From assembly GCF_900101115.1 (NCBI RefSeq), contig NZ_FNFU01000019.1:1-54968 (forward strand): a stretch of 54,968 bases of DNA, read 5' to 3'. The notes beneath the pieces are model-generated. The model had not been told where the DNA came from. It made no database searches and saw only the letters and a program-made list of their open reading frames with translations. The DNA comes from Cryobacterium psychrotolerans. GTDB taxonomy: Bacteria; Actinomycetota; Actinomycetes; Actinomycetales; Microbacteriaceae. Shown here piece after piece: positions 1 to 8,372 of this stretch (positions within the stretch are counted from its first letter, which is position 1; each line of letters opens with the position of its first letter). A program made the position numbers and the translations under genes.

Positions 1-1
1 G

Positions 2-1393
2 TCCCTCTCCGGCGGCTCCCGAGCCGACTCCCGCCGACTCGTGGACGTCGGCACAATGATGGCCGAAGCCGAAGCCGCCGAACAGCTCGCCAGACAAGCC
101 GCCGAACAAGCCGCCGACCAGGCCGCGGAACACCCCGAGTGGGACCTCCCGGCCGCCGCCCTCGAAGCGCCCTGGCACGCGCCACTCGGCGACGCCGTCA
201 CCGCCGGCCGGATCGGCCTCGACACCGCCGGCTTCCTCCGCAAGGGCCTCGGCGAACCAGCCGCCGGCGTCACCCCGGAGATGCTCCACGACGCCCTGAC
301 CGCCCTGATCGAACGCTGCACGGACCTCCGCACCGCCGATCGCGGAATTGCCGCCCGCCAGGGCCTGAACGCGGAACAGGCCTTCACCGCCGCCCGCCAC
401 GCCCGCGACCAGATCGACACCAACGGGATCGCCGCCCGCGCCGACGCCCTGCGCGCCGCCCAATACCTCCGCACCTGGCGCAAGCCCAACGGCATGGTCC
501 ACGGCGACTTCGACCTCAACCCCGAAAACGGCACCTTCCTCCTCGAAGTCCTCGCCCAGATCACCGGACCCCGCCGCGGCGGCCCCCGCTTCGTCGACAA
601 AGAACGAAAGGCCCGAGCCCAGAAAATCATCGACGACCCCCGCAGCACCAACCAAATCCACGCCGAAACCCTCATCGAACTCATCCACATCGCCGTCAAC
701 GCCGACCCCGGCACCGTGTTCTCCGGCTCCCGGCCCACCGCACGAGTGGTCGTGCAACGGGGCACCCCCGGCACCCAGACCGGGAACGGGACGAGCCAGA
801 CCGGGAACGGGACGACCACGACCGGGAACGGCAGCACGACCGACCACGGCGCACTCCACGACCACGGCGCGATCGAGGGCCACCCCGACCCGATCCCCCA
901 AGCCGACATCGACCGGCACCTCTGCGACGGATTCACCGCGATCGCCTTCGACGACGACCAGGTCGTCGACATCGGCCGGGAAAAACGCCTCTTCACCGAA
1001 CGCCAAAAACTCGCCCTCGCCGTCCGCGACGGCGGCTGCCTCTGGCCCGGCTGCGACAAACCCCCCTCCTGGACAGAAGCGCATCACATCAACGAATGGC
1101 TCGCCAAGGTCGGCCTCACCAACATCGCCGACGGCATCCTGCTCTGCAGACCAGACCATCTCCGCCTCCATAACGAAGGCTGGACGATCAAACGAGAGGC
1201 AACCGGAACCTACTGGCTCGTTCCCCCACCCGGGAAAGACCCCGACCAAACCCCGATCCGCCTCGCCAGCAAAGCGGCCCTGCACCTTAGCTCCCCCGTC
1301 ACCCTCCCCGCCATCGAGGCGGACGCAGACACAGACACAGACACAGACACAGACACAGACACGACTGGCAGTGTCCGGTCAAACAGCGCCTAG
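2..1393 (+). CDS. DUF222 domain-containing HNH endonuclease, 5' end outside the window
   Basis: The frame is open back to the first bases of the window. The first possible start inside it (GTG at 41) falls within conserved DUF222 sequence (VDVGTMMAEAEAAEQ), so the gene is cut by the window edge and its true start lies upstream. The DUF222 region is followed by an HNH nuclease module near the C-terminus: RDGGCLWPGCDKPPSW, then AHHINEW and LLCRPDHLRLHNEGW, with the paired Cys and His residues expected for a metal-bound HNH fold. Between the two is a repetitive TGNG-rich linker, and the protein ends in a TD dipeptide run encoded by a gacaca repeat near 1325-1360. Such genes are multi-copy in Actinobacteria, and a selfish or intron-like origin is often suspected. 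Function beyond probable DNA cleavage is unknown. Confidence 0.85.
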   Translation, partial: SLSGGSRADSRRLVDVGTMMAEAEAAEQLARQAAEQAADQAAEHPEWDLPAAALEAPWHAPLGDAVTAGRIGLDTAGFLRKGLGEPAAGVTPEMLHDALTALIERCTDLRTADRGIAARQGLNAEQAFTAARHARDQIDTNGIAARADALRAAQYLRTWRKPNGMVHGDFDLNPENGTFLLEVLAQITGPRRGGPRFVDKERKARAQKIIDDPRSTNQIHAETLIELIHIAVNADPGTVFSGSRPTARVVVQRGTPGTQTGNGTSQTGNGTTTTGNGSTTDHGALHDHGAIEGHPDPIPQADIDRHLCDGFTAIAFDDDQVVDIGREKRLFTERQKLALAVRDGGCLWPGCDKPPSWTEAHHINEWLAKVGLTNIADGILLCRPDHLRLHNEGWTIKREATGTYWLVPPPGKDPDQTPIRLASKAALHLSSPVTLPAIEADADTDTDTDTDTDTTGSVRSNSA

Positions 1394-1409
1394 GCGGACG
1401 GAGCGCAAT

Positions 1410-1715
1410 TCACGACAGCGCCCGGATCCCCGCCGCGACGCCTGCCGCCGCAATAACGACCAGGATGAACGGCACGCGCAGCGCGAACAGTGCGATCGCC
1501 ACGACGACCGCGGGAACCCGGGCGTCGACCACGATCTCCTCGCCGGCGCCGAAGGTCTGCACGGCCGCGAGGGCAGCCAGGAGGGCGATCGTCAAGAGGT
1601 CGGCCACGCGTGCCGCGGCGGGTTTCTCCAGCAGGCTGGGCGGAACCAGGTATCCGGCGACCTTGAGGGCCAGCACCGCGATGGAAGCGAGGATGATGAT
1701 CTGCCAGAACGTCAA
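1410..1715 (-). CDS. AzlD-family small subunit of branched-chain amino acid exporter
   Basis: A 101-residue hydrophobic protein with about four membrane segments, matching the AzlD family in length and layout (starts LTFWQIIILASIAVLALKVA, with an RVPFILVV segment near the end). It begins at a TTG whose last two bases form part of the TGA stop of the upstream AzlC gene, so the pair is translationally coupled. AzlC/AzlD pairs export branched-chain amino acids or analogues (azaleucine resistance in Bacillus; BrnFE in Corynebacterium). The substrate here is inferred only. Longer in-frame starts would run back through azlC and are unlikely. Confidence 0.8.
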   Translation of the reverse strand: MTFWQIIILASIAVLALKVAGYLVPPSLLEKPAAARVADLLTIALLAALAAVQTFGAGEEIVVDARVPAVVVAIALFALRVPFILVVIAAAGVAAGIRALS

Positions 1716-2536
1716 GAGGCCGTCTCCACGCGCGTGCCGGACGCCGGCAGGGCGGCACCCGGAACCGGCAGGACGTCTTCCGGAACCGGCAGGGTGGCGT
1801 CGGACATCGACGGGGCCGCGCCGGGAACCGGTGCGGGGCCATCCGGTGTCCCCAGCCAATTGAACAGGCCGATGGCGACCGCGACGAGCGCGGCGACCAG
1901 CACGGGCAGGCCGGGCATCAGCACGGGGGTCAGAACCACCGCGACCACTGCCGCGGCGACAGCCACCGCTCCCGCCTGCACCCGCTTCAGTCGTGGCCAG
2001 AGCAAACCGACGAATGCGGCGGCGGCCGCGGCATCCAGACCAAAGGCACGCGTATCACCGAGTGCCTCGCCGATAAGCGCGCCCGCCAGTGTGGTGAGGT
2101 TCCAGCCCACAAAGACGGCGATGCCGGTCACCCAGAAACCGGTCCGCCGGCTGCGGGGCGTCGGCTGGGCGAGGGCAACGGCGGTTGATTCATCGATGGT
2201 GATCCAGGCGGCGGCGAGCCGTTTCCACGGGCCACCGCCGACGATGGGCGCGGTGCGGATCCCGTAGATGCCGTTGCGCGTGCCCAGGAGGGCCGCACCG
2301 GCAATGGCGGCGGGACCGGCTGCCGCACCGCCGGCGGCAAGAACCCCGACGAGGGCGAACTGCGACCCTCCCGAGAACATGACGAGGCTGATGAAGCAGG
2401 TCTGCCAGATGTCCAGACCGGACGCCACCGACAGCGCCCCGAAAGAAATCCCGTAGGCCGCGGTAGCGAGGCCGACCGCCAGGCCGGCTCGCGCGGCCGA
2501 CCTGTGGTGGCGGTCGAAGCCGCCGGGGTCATTCAT
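1712..2536 (-). CDS. AzlC-family branched-chain amino acid exporter, large subunit
   Basis: A 274-residue membrane protein of the AzlC family. Family hallmarks are GISFGALSVASGLDIWQT, the FSGGSQFALVGVL segment and LLGTRNGIYGI. Five to six membrane helices are followed by an extra hydrophilic Pro/Gly/Ala-rich C-terminal tail of about 35 residues, unusual for the family. It lies 12 bases after the upstream kinase-like gene and overlaps the downstream AzlD gene, so the three probably form one operon. Known relatives export leucine, isoleucine, valine or methionine. Start ATG at 2536. Confidence 0.85.
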   Translation of the reverse strand: MNDPGGFDRHHRSAARAGLAVGLATAAYGISFGALSVASGLDIWQTCFISLVMFSGGSQFALVGVLAAGGAAAGPAAIAGAALLGTRNGIYGIRTAPIVGGGPWKRLAAAWITIDESTAVALAQPTPRSRRTGFWVTGIAVFVGWNLTTLAGALIGEALGDTRAFGLDAAAAAAFVGLLWPRLKRVQAGAVAVAAAVVAVVLTPVLMPGLPVLVAALVAVAIGLFNWLGTPDGPAPVPGAAPSMSDATLPVPEDVLPVPGAALPASGTRVETAS

Positions 2537-2548
2537 GTGGGCGGCCCT

Positions 2549-3424
2549 TCAGCGACCGAGGTCGACGCCGTGGACGCCGTTGTGGAACCGCAGCGAGGGG
2601 AAAATTGCCGACACCGAGAAACCGACGCCCGGTACCGTGCGCGCACTGAAGACGCCGCCGAAAGCCTGGGTGCGTTCCCGCATCTGGGTGAGGCCGGCGC
2701 CGGTGAGGCTGCCACTGAGAGATTTCAGATCATCATCGATCGTGTACGAGGTGCGTGCCGCGATGTCGCCCTCGCTGCCTCCCTCGCGTCGGGCGGCGGC
2801 CCGGATGCCATCGTCATCGACGAGCAGCTGCAGACCGCCCTGGGTCCAGGTGAAGGAAATCCGTGCCGAGGTGCCGACGCCGCCGTGGACGAGTGTGTTG
2901 GCCAGCGCGCTCTGCAGGATCCGGTAGATCGCCAACTCTGCCCCCGGCTTCAGCGGAAACTTCTCCCCCGACTCCGTGAGGCTCACCTCGAGCCCCGCAT
3001 CCCGCATGACCCGAACCAGGTCTTCCGTGGACTGCAGGTTTGGCGTTGGCCGGTTGGATGCTTCACCGTCGCGCACGAGCGTCAGCACCCGGCGCATATC
3101 GGCCAGGGCGATCCGCCCGTCGTCGACGAGCGCGGCCGCCGCACGAACGACCGTCGACGGGTCGCTCCTGGCCGCGTACTTCGCACCCTCGGCGCGCGTG
3201 ATCAGCTGGGCGAGCGAGAGGATGGCGCCATCCTGCAGCTCGCCGATGATGCCCAGGCGCCCTTGCTGCTCGGCGAGGGCGAGCTCCAGCTCGATGCGCA
3301 GGCGTTCGGCGGCAATGCGGTCGAAGACGGTGTGCCGGGCCTTCGCGGCGGCCCTGATCCAGAGCACGAGCAGCGCCGCGACAGTCAGGGCGAGGACGGC
3401 ACTGAGGATGAGCCAGGGGTCCAC
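2549..3424 (-). CDS. DesK/NarL-type sensor kinase-like protein lacking the phospho-acceptor histidine
   Basis: The 291-residue product has one N-terminal membrane helix (about residues 4-23), a coiled linker, a HisKA_3-like helix pair and a C-terminal HATPase domain. The usual ELHD motif reads ELQDG (residues 62-66), so the phosphorylated His is a Gln. The ATP-binding part keeps N-box-like (LQSALANTLVHGG), VDDDG and GAGLTQMRER elements. Start chosen at GTG 3424, which has AAAGGCGG just upstream; longer starts would run through the tRNA-Asn terminator and the tRNA itself. No response regulator gene is adjacent; the AzlC/AzlD exporter genes follow directly. It may be an ATP-binding sensor that does not phosphorylate itself, but this is inference. 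Confidence 0.75.
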   Translation of the reverse strand: MDPWLILSAVLALTVAALLVLWIRAAAKARHTVFDRIAAERLRIELELALAEQQGRLGIIGELQDGAILSLAQLITRAEGAKYAARSDPSTVVRAAAALVDDGRIALADMRRVLTLVRDGEASNRPTPNLQSTEDLVRVMRDAGLEVSLTESGEKFPLKPGAELAIYRILQSALANTLVHGGVGTSARISFTWTQGGLQLLVDDDGIRAAARREGGSEGDIAARTSYTIDDDLKSLSGSLTGAGLTQMRERTQAFGGVFSARTVPGVGFSVSAIFPSLRFHNGVHGVDLGR

Positions 3425-3465
3425 CCGAACCGCCTTTCGTCGTGCACGCCTTCTGCGGCGAGGGA

Positions 3466-3506
3466 AGAAAAAAGGCCGTCCAGGGTGGAGCCCGGAACGG
3501 CCTTTC
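3466..3506 (-). terminator. Rho-independent terminator of tRNA-Asn
   Basis: On the minus strand AAAGGCCGT pairs with ACGGCCTTT across a 17-base loop and is followed by a T run (TTTTTTC). It lies 2 bases after the tRNA-Asn 3' end and before the kinase-like gene start at 3424, so it should end the tRNA transcript. Confidence 0.85.
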
Positions 3507-3507
3507 G

Positions 3508-3580
3508 CTCCCCGAGTTGGACTCGAACCAACAACCTGCCGGTTAACAGCCGGCTGCTCTGCCAATTGAGCTATCGAGGA
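3508..3580 (-). tRNA. tRNA-Asn (anticodon GTT)
   Basis: A 73-base cloverleaf reads on the minus strand. The acceptor stem is TCCTCGA/TCGGGGA (with one T-G pair), the D-arm GCTC/GAGC, the anticodon stem GCCGG/CCGGC with loop CTGTTAA (anticodon GTT), and the T-arm GTTGG/CCAAC with loop TTCGAGT. The discriminator base is G. The 3' CCA is not encoded, as is common in Actinobacteria. Confidence 0.97.
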
Positions 3581-3617
3581 ATGCTTTGAACATGAAACGC
3601 TTGAACACAGCGTTGCT

Positions 3618-3645
3618 ACTTTACCAAAGGTTCACCGTGTGCCAA
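3618..3645 (-). promoter_or_regulatory. Probable sigma-A-type promoter of tRNA-Asn
   Basis: On the minus strand TTGGCA (3645-3640) is followed after 16 bases by TAAAGT (3623-3618), about 38 bases before the mature tRNA 5' end. Both hexamers are close to the vegetative consensus. Confidence 0.6.
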
Positions 3646-3659
3646 ATCCACTCGGCCCG

Positions 3660-4697
3660 TCAGTAGCCGGACCGGGGGTCGACAACGCCGACGAAGCGCC
3701 CATCGTCAAGGAAAGCACGCGTATTGAGGCGAATTCTCTCGGCGAGCAGGGGCGCTGTCATCTCGGGCGTGTCGGCCATGTGCGGCGTGACCAGGCAGCG
3801 AGGTTCGCTCCACAACGGATGCCCGTCCGGCAGCGGCTCCGGATCGGTCACGTCGAGCGCTGCACCGGCAATCTCGCCCGCAGCGAGGGCAGCCACGAGG
3901 GCGTCGGTGTCGACGAGGGCTCCCCGGCCGACGTTGACCAGGTTCGCGTGCGCCGGCATGAGGGCGAACTCCTCGGCGCCGAGCAGCTGCCGGGTTCCGG
4001 CAGTGAGCGCGGCGGCCACGACGACCACGTCCGCATCGGGGAGCACGTCGTGGAGGGCATCCGTCTGCACGGTGCGCGCGGCCCCGGGCACCGGCGCCGC
4101 GATTCGGCGGACGACCGTGACGACGGCGCCGAAGGGTGCGATGAGGCGGATCAGTTCGAGCGCGATGCCGCCGGCGCCGATGATCACGATGTTACGGCCG
4201 TACAGAGAACTGCCCTCGGGAACGGCGTTCCAGTTTGCTGCCCGCGCGCGTTTCTGCAGCACGCGCAAGAGGGCGAGGGTGAGCGCCAGCGCGTGCTCGG
4301 CGACTGGCTGGGCGTAGGCACCCTTTGCGCTCGTCCAGAGCAGTCGGGGCCGGGCCTGTGCGGCCAGGACACCGCTGAACCCGTCGACCCCGGCCCAGGG
4401 CAGCTGCACCCATTCGATCTGGGGGTTCGCCGCCAGCGTGGCCCCGAGATCGTCGGCACGGCTGTACGAGAGCCAGATCAGCCCTCGGGTCTCGGCAGAG
4501 AGCTCGGCGACCTGGCCGCCGGCGTCGCGAACGGCCGCGGCGAAGACCCCGGAGGCAGTCGGCAGGACCGCGATGGGGCCGGGCGTGGGTCGTTCCGCCG
4601 GCGGAAGCGCGGTGACGCCGCCGGCCAGCACGGCCCGGTGCTGCCCCGTCAAGCGCACGGTCGTCGCCTGAGCGACGGTCTCAGTATCCGTTGACAT
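3660..4697 (-). CDS. D-isomer-specific 2-hydroxyacid dehydrogenase family protein
   Basis: The 345-residue product has the two-domain fold of D-2-hydroxyacid dehydrogenases. An NAD-binding Rossmann motif (IVIIGAGGIALELIRLI) lies near the middle. It is followed by NVGRGALVDTDAL (catalytic Arg region), ALDVTDPEPLPDGHPLW (catalytic Glu in DPEP) and TPHMADTPEM (catalytic His). The ATG at 4697 is preceded by GGCGGAG and overlaps the last 17 bases of the ABC ATPase gene, so it belongs to the oligopeptide-transport operon. It could reduce or oxidise a 2-keto/2-hydroxy acid derived from an imported compound; the substrate cannot be read from sequence. Confidence 0.85.
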   Translation of the reverse strand: MSTDTETVAQATTVRLTGQHRAVLAGGVTALPPAERPTPGPIAVLPTASGVFAAAVRDAGGQVAELSAETRGLIWLSYSRADDLGATLAANPQIEWVQLPWAGVDGFSGVLAAQARPRLLWTSAKGAYAQPVAEHALALTLALLRVLQKRARAANWNAVPEGSSLYGRNIVIIGAGGIALELIRLIAPFGAVVTVVRRIAAPVPGAARTVQTDALHDVLPDADVVVVAAALTAGTRQLLGAEEFALMPAHANLVNVGRGALVDTDALVAALAAGEIAGAALDVTDPEPLPDGHPLWSEPRCLVTPHMADTPEMTAPLLAERIRLNTRAFLDDGRFVGVVDPRSGY

Positions 4698-5604
4698 GCT
4701 CCGCCATCCCGCCGCCGGTCGCCGCGACCTCCTCGGTCTCGGCGGCCTCCTCGGCCACGGCAAGGTGCACCCGGGCGGCCGGTCCTTCTCCGGACAGTGC
4801 AGCCCCGAGGCCCGCCACGTAGGGGTGCCACGGGTTGTCGAAGACCTCGTCGATCGTGCCGAGACCCACCAGGACGCCCTGGTACATCACGCCGATCCGG
4901 TTCGCAACGCGGCGCAGGACGGCCAGGTCGCTGCTGATCACGAGCGCCGAGAAGGCTCGTTCGCGCTGCAGCTCACCGATCAGGTCGATCACGGCGTTGC
5001 GCACGGTGACGTCAACTCCGGCGGTGGGCTCATCGGCGATGAGCAGCGACGGGCCGAACACGAGGGCCCGGGCCAGTGCGACGCGCTGGCGCTGCCCGCC
5101 GCTCAGCTCGTAGGGGAACTTGCCGAGCAGGGACAAGGGCAGCCGCACCGCGTCCACCATCGTGGCAACCCGGGTGTCGAGTTCCTTGCGGTCGAAGCGC
5201 TGGTCCCGTTCGAGCACGGGTTCAGCGACGATCTCGGCGACGGTCATGCTGGGCGGAAGCGTGTCTGCGGCGTCCTGCGCCACCAGGCCCACCCCGTAGG
5301 TCAGGCGGGCAAGCGCCCGTCGGCCGATCCGCCGGAGCGGGATGCCGAGCACCGCCGCCTCTCCCCCGGTGATCTGCGCCCGCACTCCCCCGAAGCCGCC
5401 CGAATAGGCGGCGCCGGAGAGCACGCGGGCGATCGTGCTCTTACCCGAGCCGCTCTCGCCGAGGAGTCCGAGCACCTCACCGGGCGCGACGCGCAGGGTG
5501 AGCCCATGCACGGCCACGAAGGCCGGGCTGGCACCATGAGCCGGGTACTCGATCGTCAGGTCACTCGTGGTGATCGGGTAGTCCGGTGCGGCGCCGCGTG
5601 TCAT
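4681..5604 (-). CDS. Oligopeptide-type ABC transporter ATP-binding protein with altered H-loop
   Basis: A 307-residue ABC ATPase of the Dpp/Opp type. It has Walker A GESGSGKST, Q-loop (VAQD), signature LSGGQRQRVALARAL and Walker B LLIADEPTAGVD. The switch/H-loop reads VISSDLAVL where the family has ISHDLAVV, so the His that contacts ATP gamma-phosphate is Ser. An Ala/Glu-rich tail of about 25 residues follows the ATPase. ATG 5604 is 4 bases after the stop of the fused double-ATPase gene. With that protein the operon carries three nucleotide-binding domains for two permeases, so this one may be regulatory or non-hydrolysing. That role is inference. Confidence 0.85.
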   Translation of the reverse strand: MTRGAAPDYPITTSDLTIEYPAHGASPAFVAVHGLTLRVAPGEVLGLLGESGSGKSTIARVLSGAAYSGGFGGVRAQITGGEAAVLGIPLRRIGRRALARLTYGVGLVAQDAADTLPPSMTVAEIVAEPVLERDQRFDRKELDTRVATMVDAVRLPLSLLGKFPYELSGGQRQRVALARALVFGPSLLIADEPTAGVDVTVRNAVIDLIGELQRERAFSALVISSDLAVLRRVANRIGVMYQGVLVGLGTIDEVFDNPWHPYVAGLGAALSGEGPAARVHLAVAEEAAETEEVAATGGGMAEHVNGY

Positions 5605-5608
5605 GGGT

Positions 5609-7297
5609 CTATCCTGCCGCACGCAGCTTGCGCAGACCCTCCCGACGCTGGGCCTGTTCGGCCGGATCCGGCACCGGCAGCGAAGCGAGCAGCCGCTGGG
5701 TGTAGGGATCCTTCGGCGCGCCGAGGACTTCGGCGCCGGTGCCCTCCTCCACCAGCTTGCCCTTGTACAGCACAGCGATGCGGTCGGCGAGGATGTCGAC
5801 GACGGCCAGGTCGTGGCTGATGAACAGCGCCGCGAAGCCGAACTCCCGCTGAAGTTCCGCGAAGAGCTCCAACACGCGGGCCTGAACCGAGACGTCCAGG
5901 GCCGACGTGGGCTCATCGGCGATAAGCAACGAGGGTTCGAGGGCGAGGGAACGTGCCAGGCTGGCACGCTGGCGCTGCCCACCGCTGAGCTCGTGCGGGT
6001 AACGGTCGCCGTAGGCGCGTGGCAGCTGAACGGCCTCGAGGAGTTCGTTCACCCGCGCCCGGGCCGCCCCGGGGTTGGACGCCCGGCCGTGCACGACGAG
6101 CGGCTCCGCGACACATTCGGCAATGGTCAGCAGCGGGTTGAAGCTCGACGCCGGGTCCTGGAAGACGAAGCCGATGTCGCTGCGAAACTTCTTGAACTCT
6201 CGTTCCTTGAACCCGTGCATCTCGTGACCGAGGACCTTGAGCGAGCCGCCCGTGACCCGGGTCAGGCCGGCGATGGCGCGACCGGTCGTGGTCTTGCCCG
6301 ATCCGCTCTCGCCGACCAGGCCGAGCACCTCGCCGGGGCGGATCGAGAAGCTGATCCCGTCGACCGCCGTGAAGCCGTGGCGGCCGAGCCGGCCGGGGTA
6401 TTCGATCCGCAGGTCTTTGGCCTCGACGACGGGCGTCTGCTCGGCCCAGCCGGGTGCGCGAGCCTCCGCCCTGGCCGCGGCCCGGACGATGCCCTGCCCC
6501 ACGTGCGGCACGGCCGCCAGCAGCTTCTTCGTGTACTCGTGCTGGGGCGAGCTGAACAGCTTCTGCGCCGGGGCCTCTTCGACCACCTTGCCCTCGAACA
6601 TCACGGCGACGCGGTCGGCCAGGTCGGCGACGACACCCATGTTGTGGGTGATCAACACGATTGCGGTGCCGAATTCGTCGCGGACGCGGCGGAGCAGGTC
6701 GAGGATTTCGGCCTGCACGGTCACGTCGAGCGCCGTCGTCGGCTCGTCCGCGACGATGAGCCCCGGGTCGAGCACCAGGGCCATGGCGATGACGACGCGT
6801 TGCTTCTGCCCGCCGGAGAACTGGTGCGGGTAGTAGTTGACGCGGGTCTCGGGGTCGGGGATGCCGACGCGACCGAGGATCTCGATCGCCTTGACCCTGG
6901 CCTCCTTCTTGCTGAACTGGCCGTGGGCACGGATGCCCTCTGCGATCTGCCAGCCGACGGTGTACACCGGGTTCAGCGCGGTCGAGGGCTCCTGGAAGAC
7001 CATCGAGACGTCCGTGCCGCGCACCTGGCGCAGCTGCTGCTTGGTGAGCGAGACGATGTTGCTCTCGCTGGAGCCGTCCTTGCTGCTGAGGATGACGGCG
7101 CCGTTCATGGTCGCCGTCTCCGGCAGCAGGCCGAGGATCGTCTTGGCGGTGACGGTCTTTCCGCTGCCGCTCTCCCCGACGATGGCGAGGACTTCACCGG
7201 GGGCGACGGTCAGGCTGACGTCGTCGACGGCCTTGACCGCGCCGGCGTCCGTGGCGAAGGAGATGCCCAGGTTCGTGATCGTGAGGACATTGTTCAT
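5609..7297 (-). CDS. Dipeptide/oligopeptide ABC transporter, fused double ATP-binding protein (DppD-DppF type)
   Basis: A 562-residue protein with two complete ABC ATPase domains in tandem. Domain 1 (about 1-270) has GESGSGKT, FSGGQKQRVVIAMAL, LIVADEPTTALD and LITHNMGVV. Domain 2 (about 290-560) has GESGSGKTTTGR, LSGGQRQRASLARSL, LLIADEPTSALD and ISHDLAVV. All Walker, signature and switch residues are intact in both, and each domain ends in an oligopeptide-transporter C-terminal region (HEYTKKLLAAVP; DPYTQRLLASLP). ATG 7297 overlaps the permease stop (ATGA). It should energise uptake through the two permeases encoded just upstream. Confidence 0.92.
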   Translation of the reverse strand: MNNVLTITNLGISFATDAGAVKAVDDVSLTVAPGEVLAIVGESGSGKTVTAKTILGLLPETATMNGAVILSSKDGSSESNIVSLTKQQLRQVRGTDVSMVFQEPSTALNPVYTVGWQIAEGIRAHGQFSKKEARVKAIEILGRVGIPDPETRVNYYPHQFSGGQKQRVVIAMALVLDPGLIVADEPTTALDVTVQAEILDLLRRVRDEFGTAIVLITHNMGVVADLADRVAVMFEGKVVEEAPAQKLFSSPQHEYTKKLLAAVPHVGQGIVRAAARAEARAPGWAEQTPVVEAKDLRIEYPGRLGRHGFTAVDGISFSIRPGEVLGLVGESGSGKTTTGRAIAGLTRVTGGSLKVLGHEMHGFKEREFKKFRSDIGFVFQDPASSFNPLLTIAECVAEPLVVHGRASNPGAARARVNELLEAVQLPRAYGDRYPHELSGGQRQRASLARSLALEPSLLIADEPTSALDVSVQARVLELFAELQREFGFAALFISHDLAVVDILADRIAVLYKGKLVEEGTGAEVLGAPKDPYTQRLLASLPVPDPAEQAQRREGLRKLRAAG

Positions 7298-8370
7298 GGC
7301 CTGGTTTCCAATCCTGTGTCGGGGTGCGTTGCGTTGCTCTCCAGCCCGTCCAGGCCACCGGGGCCGGCGACGAGGGTGCCACCGGGAACGACGGAGGTTT
7401 CTGCGACCAGACCCGACGCCTGGGCGACGCGGCGTCGGCCACGCAGACGCGGGTCGGCCAGGTCGTTGAGGCTCTCGCCCACAAGGGTGATGCCGAGCAC
7501 CACGAGAACGATCGCGAGGCCGGGGAACAGTGACGTCCACCAGATCCCGCTCGTGACATCCGACAGGGCCTTGTTGAGGTCGTAGCCCCACTCGGCCGCG
7601 GCGGTCGGCTCGATGCCGAAGCCGACGAAGCCGAGACCCGCGAGGGTGAGGATCGCCTCGGAGGCGTTGAGCGTGAAGATCAGCGGCAGCGTGCGGGTGG
7701 CGTTGCGCAGCACGTGCCGGAACATGATCCGGCTGTTGCTGGCGCCGAGCACGCGAGCGGATTCCACGTAGGCTTCCGCCTTGATCCGCACGGTTTCCGC
7801 GCGAATCACCCGGAAGTACTGCGGGATGAACACCACGGTGATCGAGATCGCCGCGGCCAGCACACCGCCGATCAGGTCGGACCGCCCACCGGAGATCACG
7901 ATCGACATCACGATGGCCAGCAGCAGCGACGGAAAGGCGTACACGGCGTCGGAGACGACGACGAGCACGCGGTCGAGCCAGCCGCCGAAGTATCCGGAGA
8001 CCAGGCCGAGCACCACGCCGGCGAAGATTGACAGGACCACGGCGACAACGATCACGAAGATCGCAGTCTGCGCACCCCAGAGCACCCGGGACAGCACGTC
8101 GTACCCGCCCACCGTTGTGCCGAAGAGATGCTCGCCGCTCGGGGGCTGCTGCGAACCGAACCGGCCGCTCTCATCACGCAACTGGCTGAAGCCGTAGGGT
8201 GCGAGCAGGGGGGCGAAGATCGCGGTCAGGATGAAGACGCCGGTGATGACGAGGCCGGCGACGAGCATCCCGCGCTGCAGTCCGACGCTCTGGCGCAACT
8301 GGTGGATGACGGGCAGGCGGGAGAACAGGCCGGGCTTGCGCGGGACTGTCAGGTCGGAGGTCGAGGTCAT
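7294..8370 (-). CDS. Dipeptide/oligopeptide ABC transporter permease (DppC type)
   Basis: The 358-residue integral membrane protein has an N-terminal helix followed by the IAPLLAPYGF region. Then come the FGTTVGGYDVLSRVLWGAQTA periplasmic motif typical of DppC/OppC and the EAA loop (EAYVESARVLGASNSRIMFRHVLRN). Five to six helices are visible. A C-terminal hydrophilic extension of about 50 residues after LADPRLRGRRR is longer than usual. The gene is 2 bases from the DppB-type gene and overlaps the next gene. ATG 8370 is the only sensible start. Confidence 0.92.
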   Translation of the reverse strand: MTSTSDLTVPRKPGLFSRLPVIHQLRQSVGLQRGMLVAGLVITGVFILTAIFAPLLAPYGFSQLRDESGRFGSQQPPSGEHLFGTTVGGYDVLSRVLWGAQTAIFVIVVAVVLSIFAGVVLGLVSGYFGGWLDRVLVVVSDAVYAFPSLLLAIVMSIVISGGRSDLIGGVLAAAISITVVFIPQYFRVIRAETVRIKAEAYVESARVLGASNSRIMFRHVLRNATRTLPLIFTLNASEAILTLAGLGFVGFGIEPTAAAEWGYDLNKALSDVTSGIWWTSLFPGLAIVLVVLGITLVGESLNDLADPRLRGRRRVAQASGLVAETSVVPGGTLVAGPGGLDGLESNATHPDTGLETRP

Positions 8371-8372
8371 GA

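Noticed and set aside
3425..3565. N-terminal extension of the kinase-like gene
   Set aside because: It would translate the tRNA-Asn and its terminator; the GTG at 3424 with AAAGGCGG upstream gives a sensible membrane-anchored protein.
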